A DNA stretch of 7,220 bases from Methanolinea sp. (GTDB taxonomy: Archaea; Halobacteriota; Methanomicrobia; Methanomicrobiales; Methanospirillaceae): positions 1 through 7,220 of the forward strand of contig DUGV01000044.1 in the NCBI GenBank assembly GCA_013331225.1. Direction: 5' to 3'. This document shows positions 1 through 4,942 of this stretch, piece after piece. The first letter of the stretch is position 1. Each line of letters begins with the position of its first letter. The position numbers were made by a program, and so were the translations under genes. The notes below the pieces were generated by a model, which ran no database searches, had not been told where the DNA came from, and saw only the letters and a list, made by a program, of their open reading frames with translations.

Positions 1-63
1 GCCCAATGTTCCCTTAATAGTATCGCCAACGTCAACATCGATACTATTAAGGGAACATTGGGC
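1..63. repeat. Perfect 25-bp inverted repeat at window edge
   Basis: Bases 1-25 are the exact reverse complement of bases 39-63, separated by a 13-base spacer (26-38). The repeat could extend beyond the left edge. The reading frame of the first gene passes through both arms without a stop, so the hairpin lies inside a possible coding sequence, an unusual place for so long a perfect palindrome. It could be a genuine cruciform or hairpin element, or a fold-back artefact at a contig end in which the left arm is a spurious inverted copy of the right arm. The sequence alone cannot decide. Confidence 0.95.
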
Positions 64-378
64 TGGAACCCTGGTCTCAGTCAATGGAATATCATATTCA
101 AGAATGAAGACTCCGGCATTTCGACCATGAACTGGTCTGGATGTGTTGGTTACCAGAATAATGCAGTCTTTTGCACTCTTGAAGGATATTATGTCGATGG
201 CGACTCAGAAGTGCCGGGCGACACGACATTCTACGATATGCGGTTGAAAGATCTGAATTTACAGAATGTGGAATTTAATTGGGAAGAAGACATTGATGAA
301 GTTGCAGAGGGGTATCTTTCCGGGTTAGATGTTCATATCTATTCCGATTCGATGGTGACATTGCACACGGCAAACTGA
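1..378 (+). CDS. Partial hypothetical protein (C-terminal part, 5' end cut off)
   Basis: Frame 1 is open from the first base to the TGA at 376-378, giving at least 125 residues, so the true start is probably left of the window. A TTG at 58 is a possible internal start, but it lies inside the right arm of the terminal inverted repeat and has no convincing ribosome binding site. The product is acidic, rich in aromatic residues and Asn, and carries two cysteines about 11 residues apart (CVGYQNNAVFC), which suits an exported beta-rich domain. I recognise no family and no catalytic motif. It ends 17 bp before the next gene on the same strand, so the two are probably co-transcribed. Its first residues (1-13) come from the left repeat arm and may be artefactual. 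Confidence 0.6.
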   Translation, partial: AQCSLNSIANVNIDTIKGTLGWNPGLSQWNIIFKNEDSGISTMNWSGCVGYQNNAVFCTLEGYYVDGDSEVPGDTTFYDMRLKDLNLQNVEFNWEEDIDEVAEGYLSGLDVHIYSDSMVTLHTAN

Positions 379-395
379 ACGGAGAAATACCTGGG

Positions 396-929
396 ATGAA
401 AAAAACCACGCTAATTTTTTTGGTCTTTGCGACTCTTATCCTGGTAATCAGCGTATTATCGCTCATTACCAGCCAAATTACAGACATCTCATCAATAGAT
501 AGGAGGAACGAAACATGGGAACCCCCAAATGTGACGCCAGGGAAACAACATTTGGGGATTCCGGTATGGTTTCATCCTAGCAGGATAGAGATACATGCGG
601 GGGAGATAAAAGAGGAACAGATCATTCTCAATACGAGAGCGAAGGGTCAGGGGCTGGTCACACAGCGGATAGTCCCGGTAAAAGAGAAATCAGTAAATTC
701 TGATGAGGAAATTCCCATGCCGCGATACCTGAATGTAAGCATGTCACCGTCCGAGTATGTCGTATCGCCCAATGGGAAGTACGTCTCCACGCTTATCATA
801 TACACCGAATCGCAACTCCCGGAAGGGGAGTACTTATTCCGTGTCAATATGAACATGACTCCCATCATTACTCATCGGGGTTGGATTACGGTGAATGTAA
901 GCGGAAAGGTGAATGAACTGGAATATTAA
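396..929 (+). CDS. Membrane-anchored or secreted small protein, Ig-like fold likely
   Basis: This encodes 177 residues. The start ATG at 396 has GGAG at 381-384, 11 bases upstream. Residues about 5-25 form a hydrophobic segment after MKKTT, a signal peptide or N-terminal anchor without a lipobox cysteine; the protein has no cysteine at all. The rest is predicted to lie outside the cell. The stretch from about residue 111 to 170 alternates in a beta-strand pattern (LNVSMSPSEYVVSPNGKYV, then LPEGEYLFRVNM and WITVNVSG), which resembles the immunoglobulin-like or NEW3-like modules common in archaeal surface proteins. N-X-S/T sequons (for example at 45, 113 and 167) would allow N-glycosylation. 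It lies 17 bp after the preceding gene, so an operon is likely. The fold assignment is inference; no function is recognised. Confidence 0.72.
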   Translation: MKKTTLIFLVFATLILVISVLSLITSQITDISSIDRRNETWEPPNVTPGKQHLGIPVWFHPSRIEIHAGEIKEEQIILNTRAKGQGLVTQRIVPVKEKSVNSDEEIPMPRYLNVSMSPSEYVVSPNGKYVSTLIIYTESQLPEGEYLFRVNMNMTPIITHRGWITVNVSGKVNELEY

Positions 930-992
930 ATGACTCGTCGACCGTTGCCTGAAATATGAGGGGGAGATCCTCTCGTTCATTTCTGATTTCTC

Positions 993-1000
993 TTTATACG
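993..1000 (+). promoter_or_regulatory. Possible weak box A (TTTATACG)
   Basis: TTTATACG matches six of eight bases of the archaeal TTTATATA box A and lies in the gap upstream of the secreted protein gene starting at 1351. Transcription would start near 1022-1027, leaving a long leader of over 300 bases. No second promoter element is evident, so this is tentative. Confidence 0.25.
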
Positions 1001-1110
1001 CACACTACCTGGAAAACACCTGAATGACGCATGGATTCCGTTTTAATGAATCGTGAATATGATCACACCCATGGACTGTTTGGGATCGAGATGCAGACCG
1101 GGCTCATCCG

Positions 1111-1136
1111 GGAGAATCATTGATACGGAGAATCAT
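1111..1136 (+). repeat. Short direct repeat GGAGAATCAT x2
   Basis: The ten bases GGAGAATCAT occur at 1111-1120 and again at 1127-1136, a 16-bp period in the gap upstream of the secreted protein gene. Such spacing could reflect a regulator binding site on nearly one face of the helix or chance slippage; nothing else supports a function. Confidence 0.5.
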
Positions 1137-1302
1137 CAATACCGTCACGTGCTCTACTCCGAATCATTCTGCTGACAGTTCTGGATCTGGCACAGAGATC
1201 GTTTATGCACCTGGATCCGATTACCCATGGCGGGTGAGGACAAGTTCCTCACCCCCAAGACAGCGTTTCGGAAGGCAGGATGCTTTCCTTGCTGTCATAA
1301 AT

Positions 1303-1337
1303 CCGGGCTCGAAATCGACGCATCGCACAAAGCCCGG
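1303..1337 (+). promoter_or_regulatory. Inverted repeat just upstream of the SD of the 1351 gene
   Basis: CCGGGCT (1303-1309) and AGCCCGG (1331-1337) can form a 7-bp GC-rich stem with a 21-base loop. The 3' arm ends within GGAAGGAG (1336-1343), which contains the GGAG ribosome binding site (1340-1343) of the gene starting at 1351. A leader hairpin so close to the ribosome binding site could modulate translation, but this is inferred only from position and pairing. Confidence 0.45.
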
Positions 1338-1350
1338 AAGGAGCAAAATC

Positions 1351-1980
1351 ATGAAACTCTATGGAATAAAAACGGGATCGATTTTCATGCTGGTCCTGCT
1401 GTTTGCATCTGCACTGATCGGTGTAGCGAGTGCGGAAGACGAGAAGGGAGTCGTCCGATCGGATGCCACTACAGAGCAGTTGAGCCTAATCAATGAGCTC
1501 TATGGCAAGGACATCACTGTGCTTGAATATATGGAGAAGGTCCACCCGGAACACCTTGTCGGGATCCCCGATTCATACAAGAAGAATATGGCCGGTCAGA
1601 AGATGACCTGGTGGAGCACGGAGCCGACGTCGGTAACTAACGATGAACAGCCGGCCCTGGATCGTGCCACTGTTTCTGTCAGTGCGACCGGATACAAGTT
1701 TGACTGGAGAACCATCCGTTTTGGAGGAACCTGTACTGCATCGGGACTGGAGGGACCGCCATGGTATATCTATGTCGAAGCGTTCCTGATTAACCGGGGA
1801 ACCGGGCAAACCGTGGATTCGACATCGGCAAGTTCACAACAGGGGGTGTGGTCAGTCACCGCATCGAAAGATAAGTTATATCCTGCGAATGGCCAGTACT
1901 ATGTCCATGCATGGGGGTATATTCCTACGCCCTACTATGCTGAGGACTATGACGACACTTCGGTGTTCAGCTTCCCCTAA
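1351..1980 (+). CDS. Secreted protein of unknown function (209 aa)
   Basis: The start at ATG 1351 is preferred over the longer open frame beginning at 1120 because a GGAG site lies 7 bases upstream (1340-1343) and the protein then begins with a classic signal peptide: MKLYGIKTG, a hydrophobic core at about residues 10-25, and a probable cleavage after ASA (residue 28). The mature part starts with an acidic, probably helical region (about 29-80), followed by an aromatic-rich beta-type domain (about 105-205) with WYIYVEAFLINRGTG and GQYYVHAWGY strands. It has one cysteine (128), no membrane anchor and no recognisable catalytic motif, so it is probably released or held by partners at the cell surface. 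The beta-propeller gene follows 14 bp downstream. No family is recognised. Confidence 0.8.
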   Translation: MKLYGIKTGSIFMLVLLFASALIGVASAEDEKGVVRSDATTEQLSLINELYGKDITVLEYMEKVHPEHLVGIPDSYKKNMAGQKMTWWSTEPTSVTNDEQPALDRATVSVSATGYKFDWRTIRFGGTCTASGLEGPPWYIYVEAFLINRGTGQTVDSTSASSQQGVWSVTASKDKLYPANGQYYVHAWGYIPTPYYAEDYDDTSVFSFP

Positions 1981-1983
1981 CCA

Positions 1984-1989
1984 TTTTTT
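1984..1989 (+). terminator. T6 tract between two secreted-protein genes
   Basis: Six consecutive Ts lie in the 14-bp gap between the stop of the 209-aa protein gene and the start of the propeller gene. Archaeal intrinsic termination works on oligo-T tracts without needing a hairpin, so this may reduce read-through into the downstream gene. It is short and may have no effect. Confidence 0.3.
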
Positions 1990-1994
1990 CAGCC

Positions 1995-3302
1995 ATGAAT
2001 AACCATCGACGTTCCAGCGGCCTCCTGATAATCGTCATCTGTCTGGTCACTATTCCCTTGGTCACAAGTGCAGAACCGGTATCTGGGACCGAAACAGGGC
2101 TTTTCACTCTTTCGGGGGAGCCATTCCACATGATCCTGGAGGAGGATCAACTCTTCTGGATACAGGATAACAAATACCTGAATGCGTCAGAACGGGGGTT
2201 TTACGGATATAACCTTACAGAGGGGACGAAAAGACAACTCGTTCGGATCGGAGAACAAGGGCAAATGAGTTCAGACGGTACGATTCCCATAATGCATCAG
2301 GTTGAAACAGCAAGAACATCAGGTGATCGGCTTGTGTTCAGCGAAAAAGGGATCATACTAACAAATCTCTCAACAGGATCTGCAGTTCAACTCACCAACC
2401 AGAATGATGCGGTTCTCCCTGTATCCGATCTCAGGTTCAATCAGAATCCTTGTATTGACGGGGACCGGGTTATCTGGACCGAACATGAGGGAATTGCCCA
2501 CTCAAGTGTTGACGGGGGAAAGATCGTCATCCTCAATTTGACAACTGGGGAGAGACGGTACCTCCCGACTGGTTCACCGGGCAACCAGAGTACCCCTATG
2601 ATATCAGGTAATTTCATACTGTGGAAAGACTACCGCTCCAGTGGTCCGGATGACCAGGAACTTTACCTCTATGATCTGAAGAACGGAAAAGAGGAACGTC
2701 TGCCAACGGAAAATCCTGTGGAGAGCAATCCGTATCTCTCTGGTGACAATGTGGTCTGGACAGAAAAGATCCATGGGATCCATACGATTGTTCATTACTC
2801 CATCTCTTCCCGGACCAGGACCGTTATAGGTGAGGGAAGCGTGCACCAGGGGCATCTTCCTTCCGTCTCGGATGACCGGGTTGTATGGTTACAGTCTATG
2901 AATCCTCTCGATTTCAGGGATAGCAGAAGTGCGGTCATGATAATGGACCTACGCACAGGAGAAAAAAGCCAGATCACTCCTTTCAAGCGTGGGCTTTCCC
3001 ATCCGGTTATCTCAGGGGAACAGGTAATTTTCACACGGGGCGCAGGAAAAGACTGGTCCAGAGAGCCCCGCGAGGTCGTCCTCTATACCCTCTTCCCCCG
3101 GCCTGAAGAGACCGTATCCGGCACGGATACCCGTCCGGGAAACGGCAACTCTCTGACTCCTGCGACCAATTCACTTGATAAGGGTGAAGTAATGCCTCCG
3201 ACATCGTCACCGGGTTTTACCTGCTTCACACTGATTGCGGGGTGTATTGCAGCACTAGCTATTAAGAAGGTCAGAGATAAGAGCTCCAAGTGCTTGCTCT
3301 AA
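1995..3302 (+). CDS. Secreted TolB-like seven-bladed beta-propeller with PGF-CTERM-like tail
   Basis: This encodes 435 residues. It begins with a signal peptide (MNNHRRSS, hydrophobic core about 9-25, probable cleavage after TSA at 26). Seven repeats of the pattern 'GD-R-V-V-W ... hydrophobic strand ... L-x-T-G-E ... L' start near residues 51, 110, 156, 205, 250, 293 and 341, as in TolB/WD40-like propellers of archaeal surface proteins. A Thr/Ser/Pro/Gly-rich linker (about 369-403) leads to PGF at 406-408, a hydrophobic helix (about 409-423) and a basic end (KKVRDK). This matches the layout of PGF-CTERM signals, which are processed by archaeosortase A and attached to lipid in other Euryarchaeota. 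Several N-X-S/T sequons suggest glycosylation. It is probably a surface-anchored binding or scaffold protein with unknown ligand. No clear ribosome binding site precedes the ATG; the gene lies 14 bp after its neighbour. Confidence 0.85.
   Translation: MNNHRRSSGLLIIVICLVTIPLVTSAEPVSGTETGLFTLSGEPFHMILEEDQLFWIQDNKYLNASERGFYGYNLTEGTKRQLVRIGEQGQMSSDGTIPIMHQVETARTSGDRLVFSEKGIILTNLSTGSAVQLTNQNDAVLPVSDLRFNQNPCIDGDRVIWTEHEGIAHSSVDGGKIVILNLTTGERRYLPTGSPGNQSTPMISGNFILWKDYRSSGPDDQELYLYDLKNGKEERLPTENPVESNPYLSGDNVVWTEKIHGIHTIVHYSISSRTRTVIGEGSVHQGHLPSVSDDRVVWLQSMNPLDFRDSRSAVMIMDLRTGEKSQITPFKRGLSHPVISGEQVIFTRGAGKDWSREPREVVLYTLFPRPEETVSGTDTRPGNGNSLTPATNSLDKGEVMPPTSSPGFTCFTLIAGCIAALAIKKVRDKSSKCLL
3191..3302 (+). 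other. PGF-CTERM-like sorting signal coding region
   Basis: This segment encodes the C-terminal tail of the propeller: PPTSSPGF, a hydrophobic stretch at about residues 409-423, then basic residues 424-429 and a short extra SKCLL end. PGF followed by a transmembrane segment and a basic cluster is the hallmark of archaeosortase A substrates. Two cysteines (410 and 417) inside the hydrophobic part and the extra five-residue end are departures from the usual pattern. Confidence 0.7.
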
Positions 3303-3316
3303 TTCCAGTCAAATGG

Positions 3317-3330
3317 TTGTGGTGCCACAA
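3317..3330. repeat. Short palindrome 15 bp after the propeller gene
   Basis: TTGTGG and CCACAA flank a TG centre and can fold as a 5-bp stem with a GTGC loop. It lies just downstream of the propeller stop codon. No T-tract follows, so a terminator role is weakly supported. Confidence 0.35.
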
Positions 3331-3400
3331 AATGGCCGCAGCGTCCCGAGCGACCGAAGGGAGCGAGTCACTGAGCGTCATCATTTTACGGTAAACAGCG

Positions 3401-3525
3401 AGGAGCATGGTGCGAAGCACGATGCGACGAGCGGGATGGAACAGCTGCCGGCGAGGAGTGGAACGACAAAGCCGGGAGCGTCAGTGAATCAGGATTAGGA
3501 AGAGAAAATCAGGGGCATGGTGCGA
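3401..3525. repeat. Imperfect 15-bp direct repeat, 110-bp period
   Basis: AGGAGCATGGTGCGA (3401-3415) and AGGGGCATGGTGCGA (3511-3525) match at 14 of 15 positions. Each begins a small potential hairpin: GTGC-GAA-GCAC at 3410-3420 and GGTGC (3519-3523) with GCACC (3544-3548). The repeats with their hairpins suggest a duplicated structured element or members of an intergenic repeat family. Confidence 0.55.
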
Positions 3526-3616
3526 GTGCAGCGGAGTGAAGGAGCACCGGACCGGAGAGAGGAGCGGACGGAGATGGAGCAGAGCGAGCACGTTGCCCCG
3601 TTATTGTGTATCAAGA

Positions 3617-3662
3617 TCTCTCTGGTCTCCTCTCTCCTGCGATGAGATTCTGACCAGAGGGA
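3617..3662. other. 11-bp imperfect stem-loop
   Basis: CTCTGGTC (3620-3627) pairs with GACCAGAG (3652-3659), and the stem extends three pairs outward (3617-3619 with 3660-3662) with one G-U pair on the + strand. The loop is 24 bases. It is the first of three consecutive stems in 100 bp of the G-rich spacer. Confidence 0.5.
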
Positions 3663-3668
3663 GGAATC

Positions 3669-3690
3669 GCATGGGGCAGGGGTCCCATGC
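3669..3690. other. 7-bp stem-loop
   Basis: GCATGGG (3669-3675) and CCCATGC (3684-3690) form a perfect 7-bp stem with an 8-base G-rich loop. It sits between the stem-loop ending at 3662 and the GC-rich hairpin starting at 3719. Confidence 0.5.
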
Positions 3691-3718
3691 CGCAGGAGGA
3701 GGGGCACCGGGGTGGAGG

Positions 3719-3761
3719 CCCCGCCCCTTCGGCTTGGTAGGGGCGGGGTTAGGGGTAGGGG
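3719..3761 (+). other. GC hairpin overlapping a four-tract G-quadruplex motif
   Basis: CCCCGCCCC (3719-3727) and GGGGCGGGG (3740-3748) form a 9-bp all-GC stem with a 12-base loop. The same GGGGCGGGG is followed by two more G4 runs (3752-3755 and 3758-3761), giving four runs of four Gs with loops of 1, 3 and 2 bases, a textbook strong G-quadruplex motif. Hairpin and quadruplex would compete for bases 3740-3748, so the two folds exclude each other. The role is unknown; pausing, RNA stability or replication effects are possible. Confidence 0.7.
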
Positions 3762-3875
3762 TCGGTCGCAGGGGCGATTATTTGCGCGGTGAGAAAAAGG
3801 ACAGCATAAAACACTCTGTTCCTTGTCCCACCCGCAGCATTCGAACACCGTTGTTTTCGTGCTCAAGGTTCCCCC

Positions 3876-3883
3876 TTTATATA
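3876..3883 (+). promoter_or_regulatory. Consensus archaeal box A (TTTATATA) with no obvious gene
   Basis: TTTATATA matches the archaeal TATA box exactly. A transcript would begin near 3905-3910 on the + strand. Only about 105 bases then remain before it enters cofE in antisense, so the product would be a short non-coding RNA, an antisense transcript across the 3' end of cofE, or a 38-codon ORF from ATG 3932 to 4048 that lacks a spaced ribosome binding site. No strong purine-rich BRE is seen before it, and a chance TATA-like match is possible. Confidence 0.45.
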
Positions 3884-3986
3884 GGGTGGCCTGAAGCATC
3901 TTTTTATCTCGACTATCCAATCCGTGCGAGGATGTCCTATCCTGGGACGACTAAGAAAAATCTCTTGGAAATGACATTGAAACTGG

Positions 3987-4005
3987 AAAAAGGGGATGTC
4001 ATCCC
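3987..4005 (-). terminator. Probable terminator of cofE
   Basis: Read on the - strand right after the cofE stop, the sequence forms a GGGAT-GAC-ATCCC hairpin (palindrome 3993-4005) followed by a C and five Ts (complement of 3987-3991). It lies 8 bases past the stop codon. A further ATGTCAT/ATGACAT inverted pair (3996-4002 and 3971-3977) offers an alternative larger fold. The T-tract is short, so efficiency may be modest. Confidence 0.55.
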
Positions 4006-4013
4006 GTGCAGGA

Positions 4014-4760
4014 TCAGCCGGTCTCCTTCTTCAGCATCGCCCTGGTAAGATCCTCATCCGGGCGGAAATAGAGGTCATCATGGCCGGTCCAGGTCCCGCA
4101 GTTCCGGAAGACCACGGCAGGGACGCCGTTGTTGCTCTCCCCCATCACGAAATTGGCAAAGCCTGCGATCTCGTCAACCACTGCCTCCTCGGTGATCTTG
4201 AGGACGTGGCCGAAGAGGTCGGTATCGCCCCGGAAGTCCCGGATCGCTGTCATGCCGCTCCACCCGATCGCGTGACCAGTCTGGCCCCTCCGGAAGGACC
4301 GCCCGCAGGTATCGGTGATGATGACGCCGACCGTCTTCCCGGTGATCTTTTGGACAGCCTCCCTGACCCCGGCTGCAGCGGCCATGGGGTCCGGCGGGAG
4401 GAGGATGAGCATGCCATCCTCGATGTTGCTCTGGTCGACCCCGGCACGGACACCGATATGACCGCAAGAGACCTCGGAGAGGACGAAGGGGTATTCGAGC
4501 AGGACATCGGTCGAGGCATCGAGCACAGCCTGGATGAACCGCGGGTCCTCCTTCGTTTTTCCCGCGATTCGGACGGCCCTCTCCGTCGGCGTGATATCGG
4601 AGAGTATCTTCGTGTACCCCTTTGCCTTCGAATAGACCGATGACGCGATGCAGAGGATGTCTCCATCGGCGAACGCGACCTTCTCGCAGATTAAGGCCGG
4701 GAGGTCATCTCCCTTATGTATGATGGGGAGCCCGGCGACTCCCTCGACATGGATATGCAT
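4014..4760 (-). CDS. cofE: Coenzyme F420-0:L-glutamate ligase
   Basis: CofE adds L-glutamates (GTP-dependent, in the cytoplasm) to F420-0 to make the glutamylated tail of coenzyme F420, the hydride carrier of methanogenesis. The 248-residue product has the usual archaeal length and conserved segments in order: KGDDLPALI (16-24), DILCIASSVYSKAKG (34-48), the AGKTKEDPRF segment (66-75), GVDQSN (107-112), and TDTCGRSFRRGQTGHAIGW (149-167), then FANFVMGESNNGVPAVVFRN (201-220). Asp109, Asp150 and Thr151 sit where family members bind metal. The ATG at 4760 gives the expected N-terminus; no clear ribosome binding site precedes it, so it may be leaderless or use a weak site. The sensor kinase lies upstream on the same strand, 182 bp away, and a terminator-like hairpin follows. 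The gene looks intact. Confidence 0.95.
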   Translation of the reverse strand: MHIHVEGVAGLPIIHKGDDLPALICEKVAFADGDILCIASSVYSKAKGYTKILSDITPTERAVRIAGKTKEDPRFIQAVLDASTDVLLEYPFVLSEVSCGHIGVRAGVDQSNIEDGMLILLPPDPMAAAAGVREAVQKITGKTVGVIITDTCGRSFRRGQTGHAIGWSGMTAIRDFRGDTDLFGHVLKITEEAVVDEIAGFANFVMGESNNGVPAVVFRNCGTWTGHDDLYFRPDEDLTRAMLKKETG

Positions 4761-4844
4761 GGTATCTGCCCATCTGTGATGAAAGGTTACGACAGGGACG
4801 AAATTGAACCTATTGTTTCTTTTCAGGCTCCCCCTCCAACGAGG

Positions 4845-4889
4845 CCCCGGTGCCAGGATATGCAGGGGTGTGATTCATGAAGACCGGGG
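4845..4889 (-). other. 7-bp GC-rich inverted repeat in the kinase-cofE gap
   Basis: CCCCGGT (4845-4851) and ACCGGGG (4883-4889) can form a perfect 7-bp stem with a 31-base loop. It lies between the end of the kinase gene (stop at 4943) and the cofE start (4760), so on the - strand it would be in the leader of cofE or the trailer of the kinase transcript. No T-tract follows, which argues against a simple terminator. Confidence 0.4.
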
Positions 4890-4942
4890 TGCAGTGCCAT
4901 CGAAGGAAGGCCCCATGAGAGAATGTCCGGGCCATGCACCCA

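Larger units (their letters stand above)
930..1350. other. Intergenic gap, no convincing gene
   Basis: These 420 bases separate two genes for exported proteins. An open frame continues upstream of the 1351 start to 1120, but the peptide it would encode is rich in Ser, Arg and Pro, lacks any signal sequence and looks non-coding. The stretch holds a weak box A-like TTTATACG at 993-1000, a 10-bp direct repeat GGAGAATCAT (1111-1120 and 1127-1136), and a 7-bp inverted repeat just before the next gene. Pyrimidine-rich sequence at about 970-996 could take part in termination of the upstream genes, but no clear terminator is visible. Confidence 0.6.
3303..4013. other. 700-bp structured, purine/G-rich spacer without a convincing gene
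   Basis: This is the longest gap in the window, between the convergent propeller gene (+) and cofE (-). Open frames exist on both strands, but their products are low-complexity Arg/Ser/Pro/Gly-rich peptides without folds or ribosome binding sites. The + strand from about 3340 to 3780 is strikingly rich in G and A. It contains an imperfect repeat (3401-3415 and 3511-3525), the 20-base purine-rich motif at 3348-3367, hairpins at 3317-3330, 3617-3662, 3669-3690 and 3719-3748, and a G-quadruplex motif at 3740-3761. From 3780 on the base composition becomes ordinary, with a consensus box A at 3876-3883. It could be a structured non-coding RNA, a remnant of an element, or an intergenic repeat family. 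Confidence 0.6.

Noticed and set aside
1120..1350. 77-residue N-terminal extension of the 209-aa secreted protein
   Set aside because: The extension is Ser/Arg/Pro-rich with no signal peptide, while ATG 1351 has a GGAG site 7 bases upstream and begins a clear signal peptide.
3635..3660. C/D box RNA-like GATGA and CTGA words
   Set aside because: The C-like box departs from consensus and the CTGA lies too close to leave a guide sequence; no C'/D' pair is visible.
3830..3860. tRNA T-loop-like ATTCGAAC sequence
   Set aside because: The flanking bases do not pair as a T-stem and no acceptor or anticodon arm can be drawn on either strand.
3495..3920. 141-codon open frame on the - strand in the G-rich spacer
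   Set aside because: The product is a Pro/Arg/Ser-rich low-complexity peptide that runs through the hairpins and G-quadruplex; no start signal or fold is evident.
3536..4048. 170-codon open frame on the + strand in the spacer
   Set aside because: Composition is Gly/Arg-rich, no ribosome binding site, and it overlaps the cofE terminator and 3' end in antisense. Only its last 38 codons, downstream of a box A, are kept as a weak possibility.
3996..4643. 215-codon open frame antisense to cofE
   Set aside because: It is a shadow of the GC-rich cofE coding sequence on the other strand; the cofE translation has clear family motifs.
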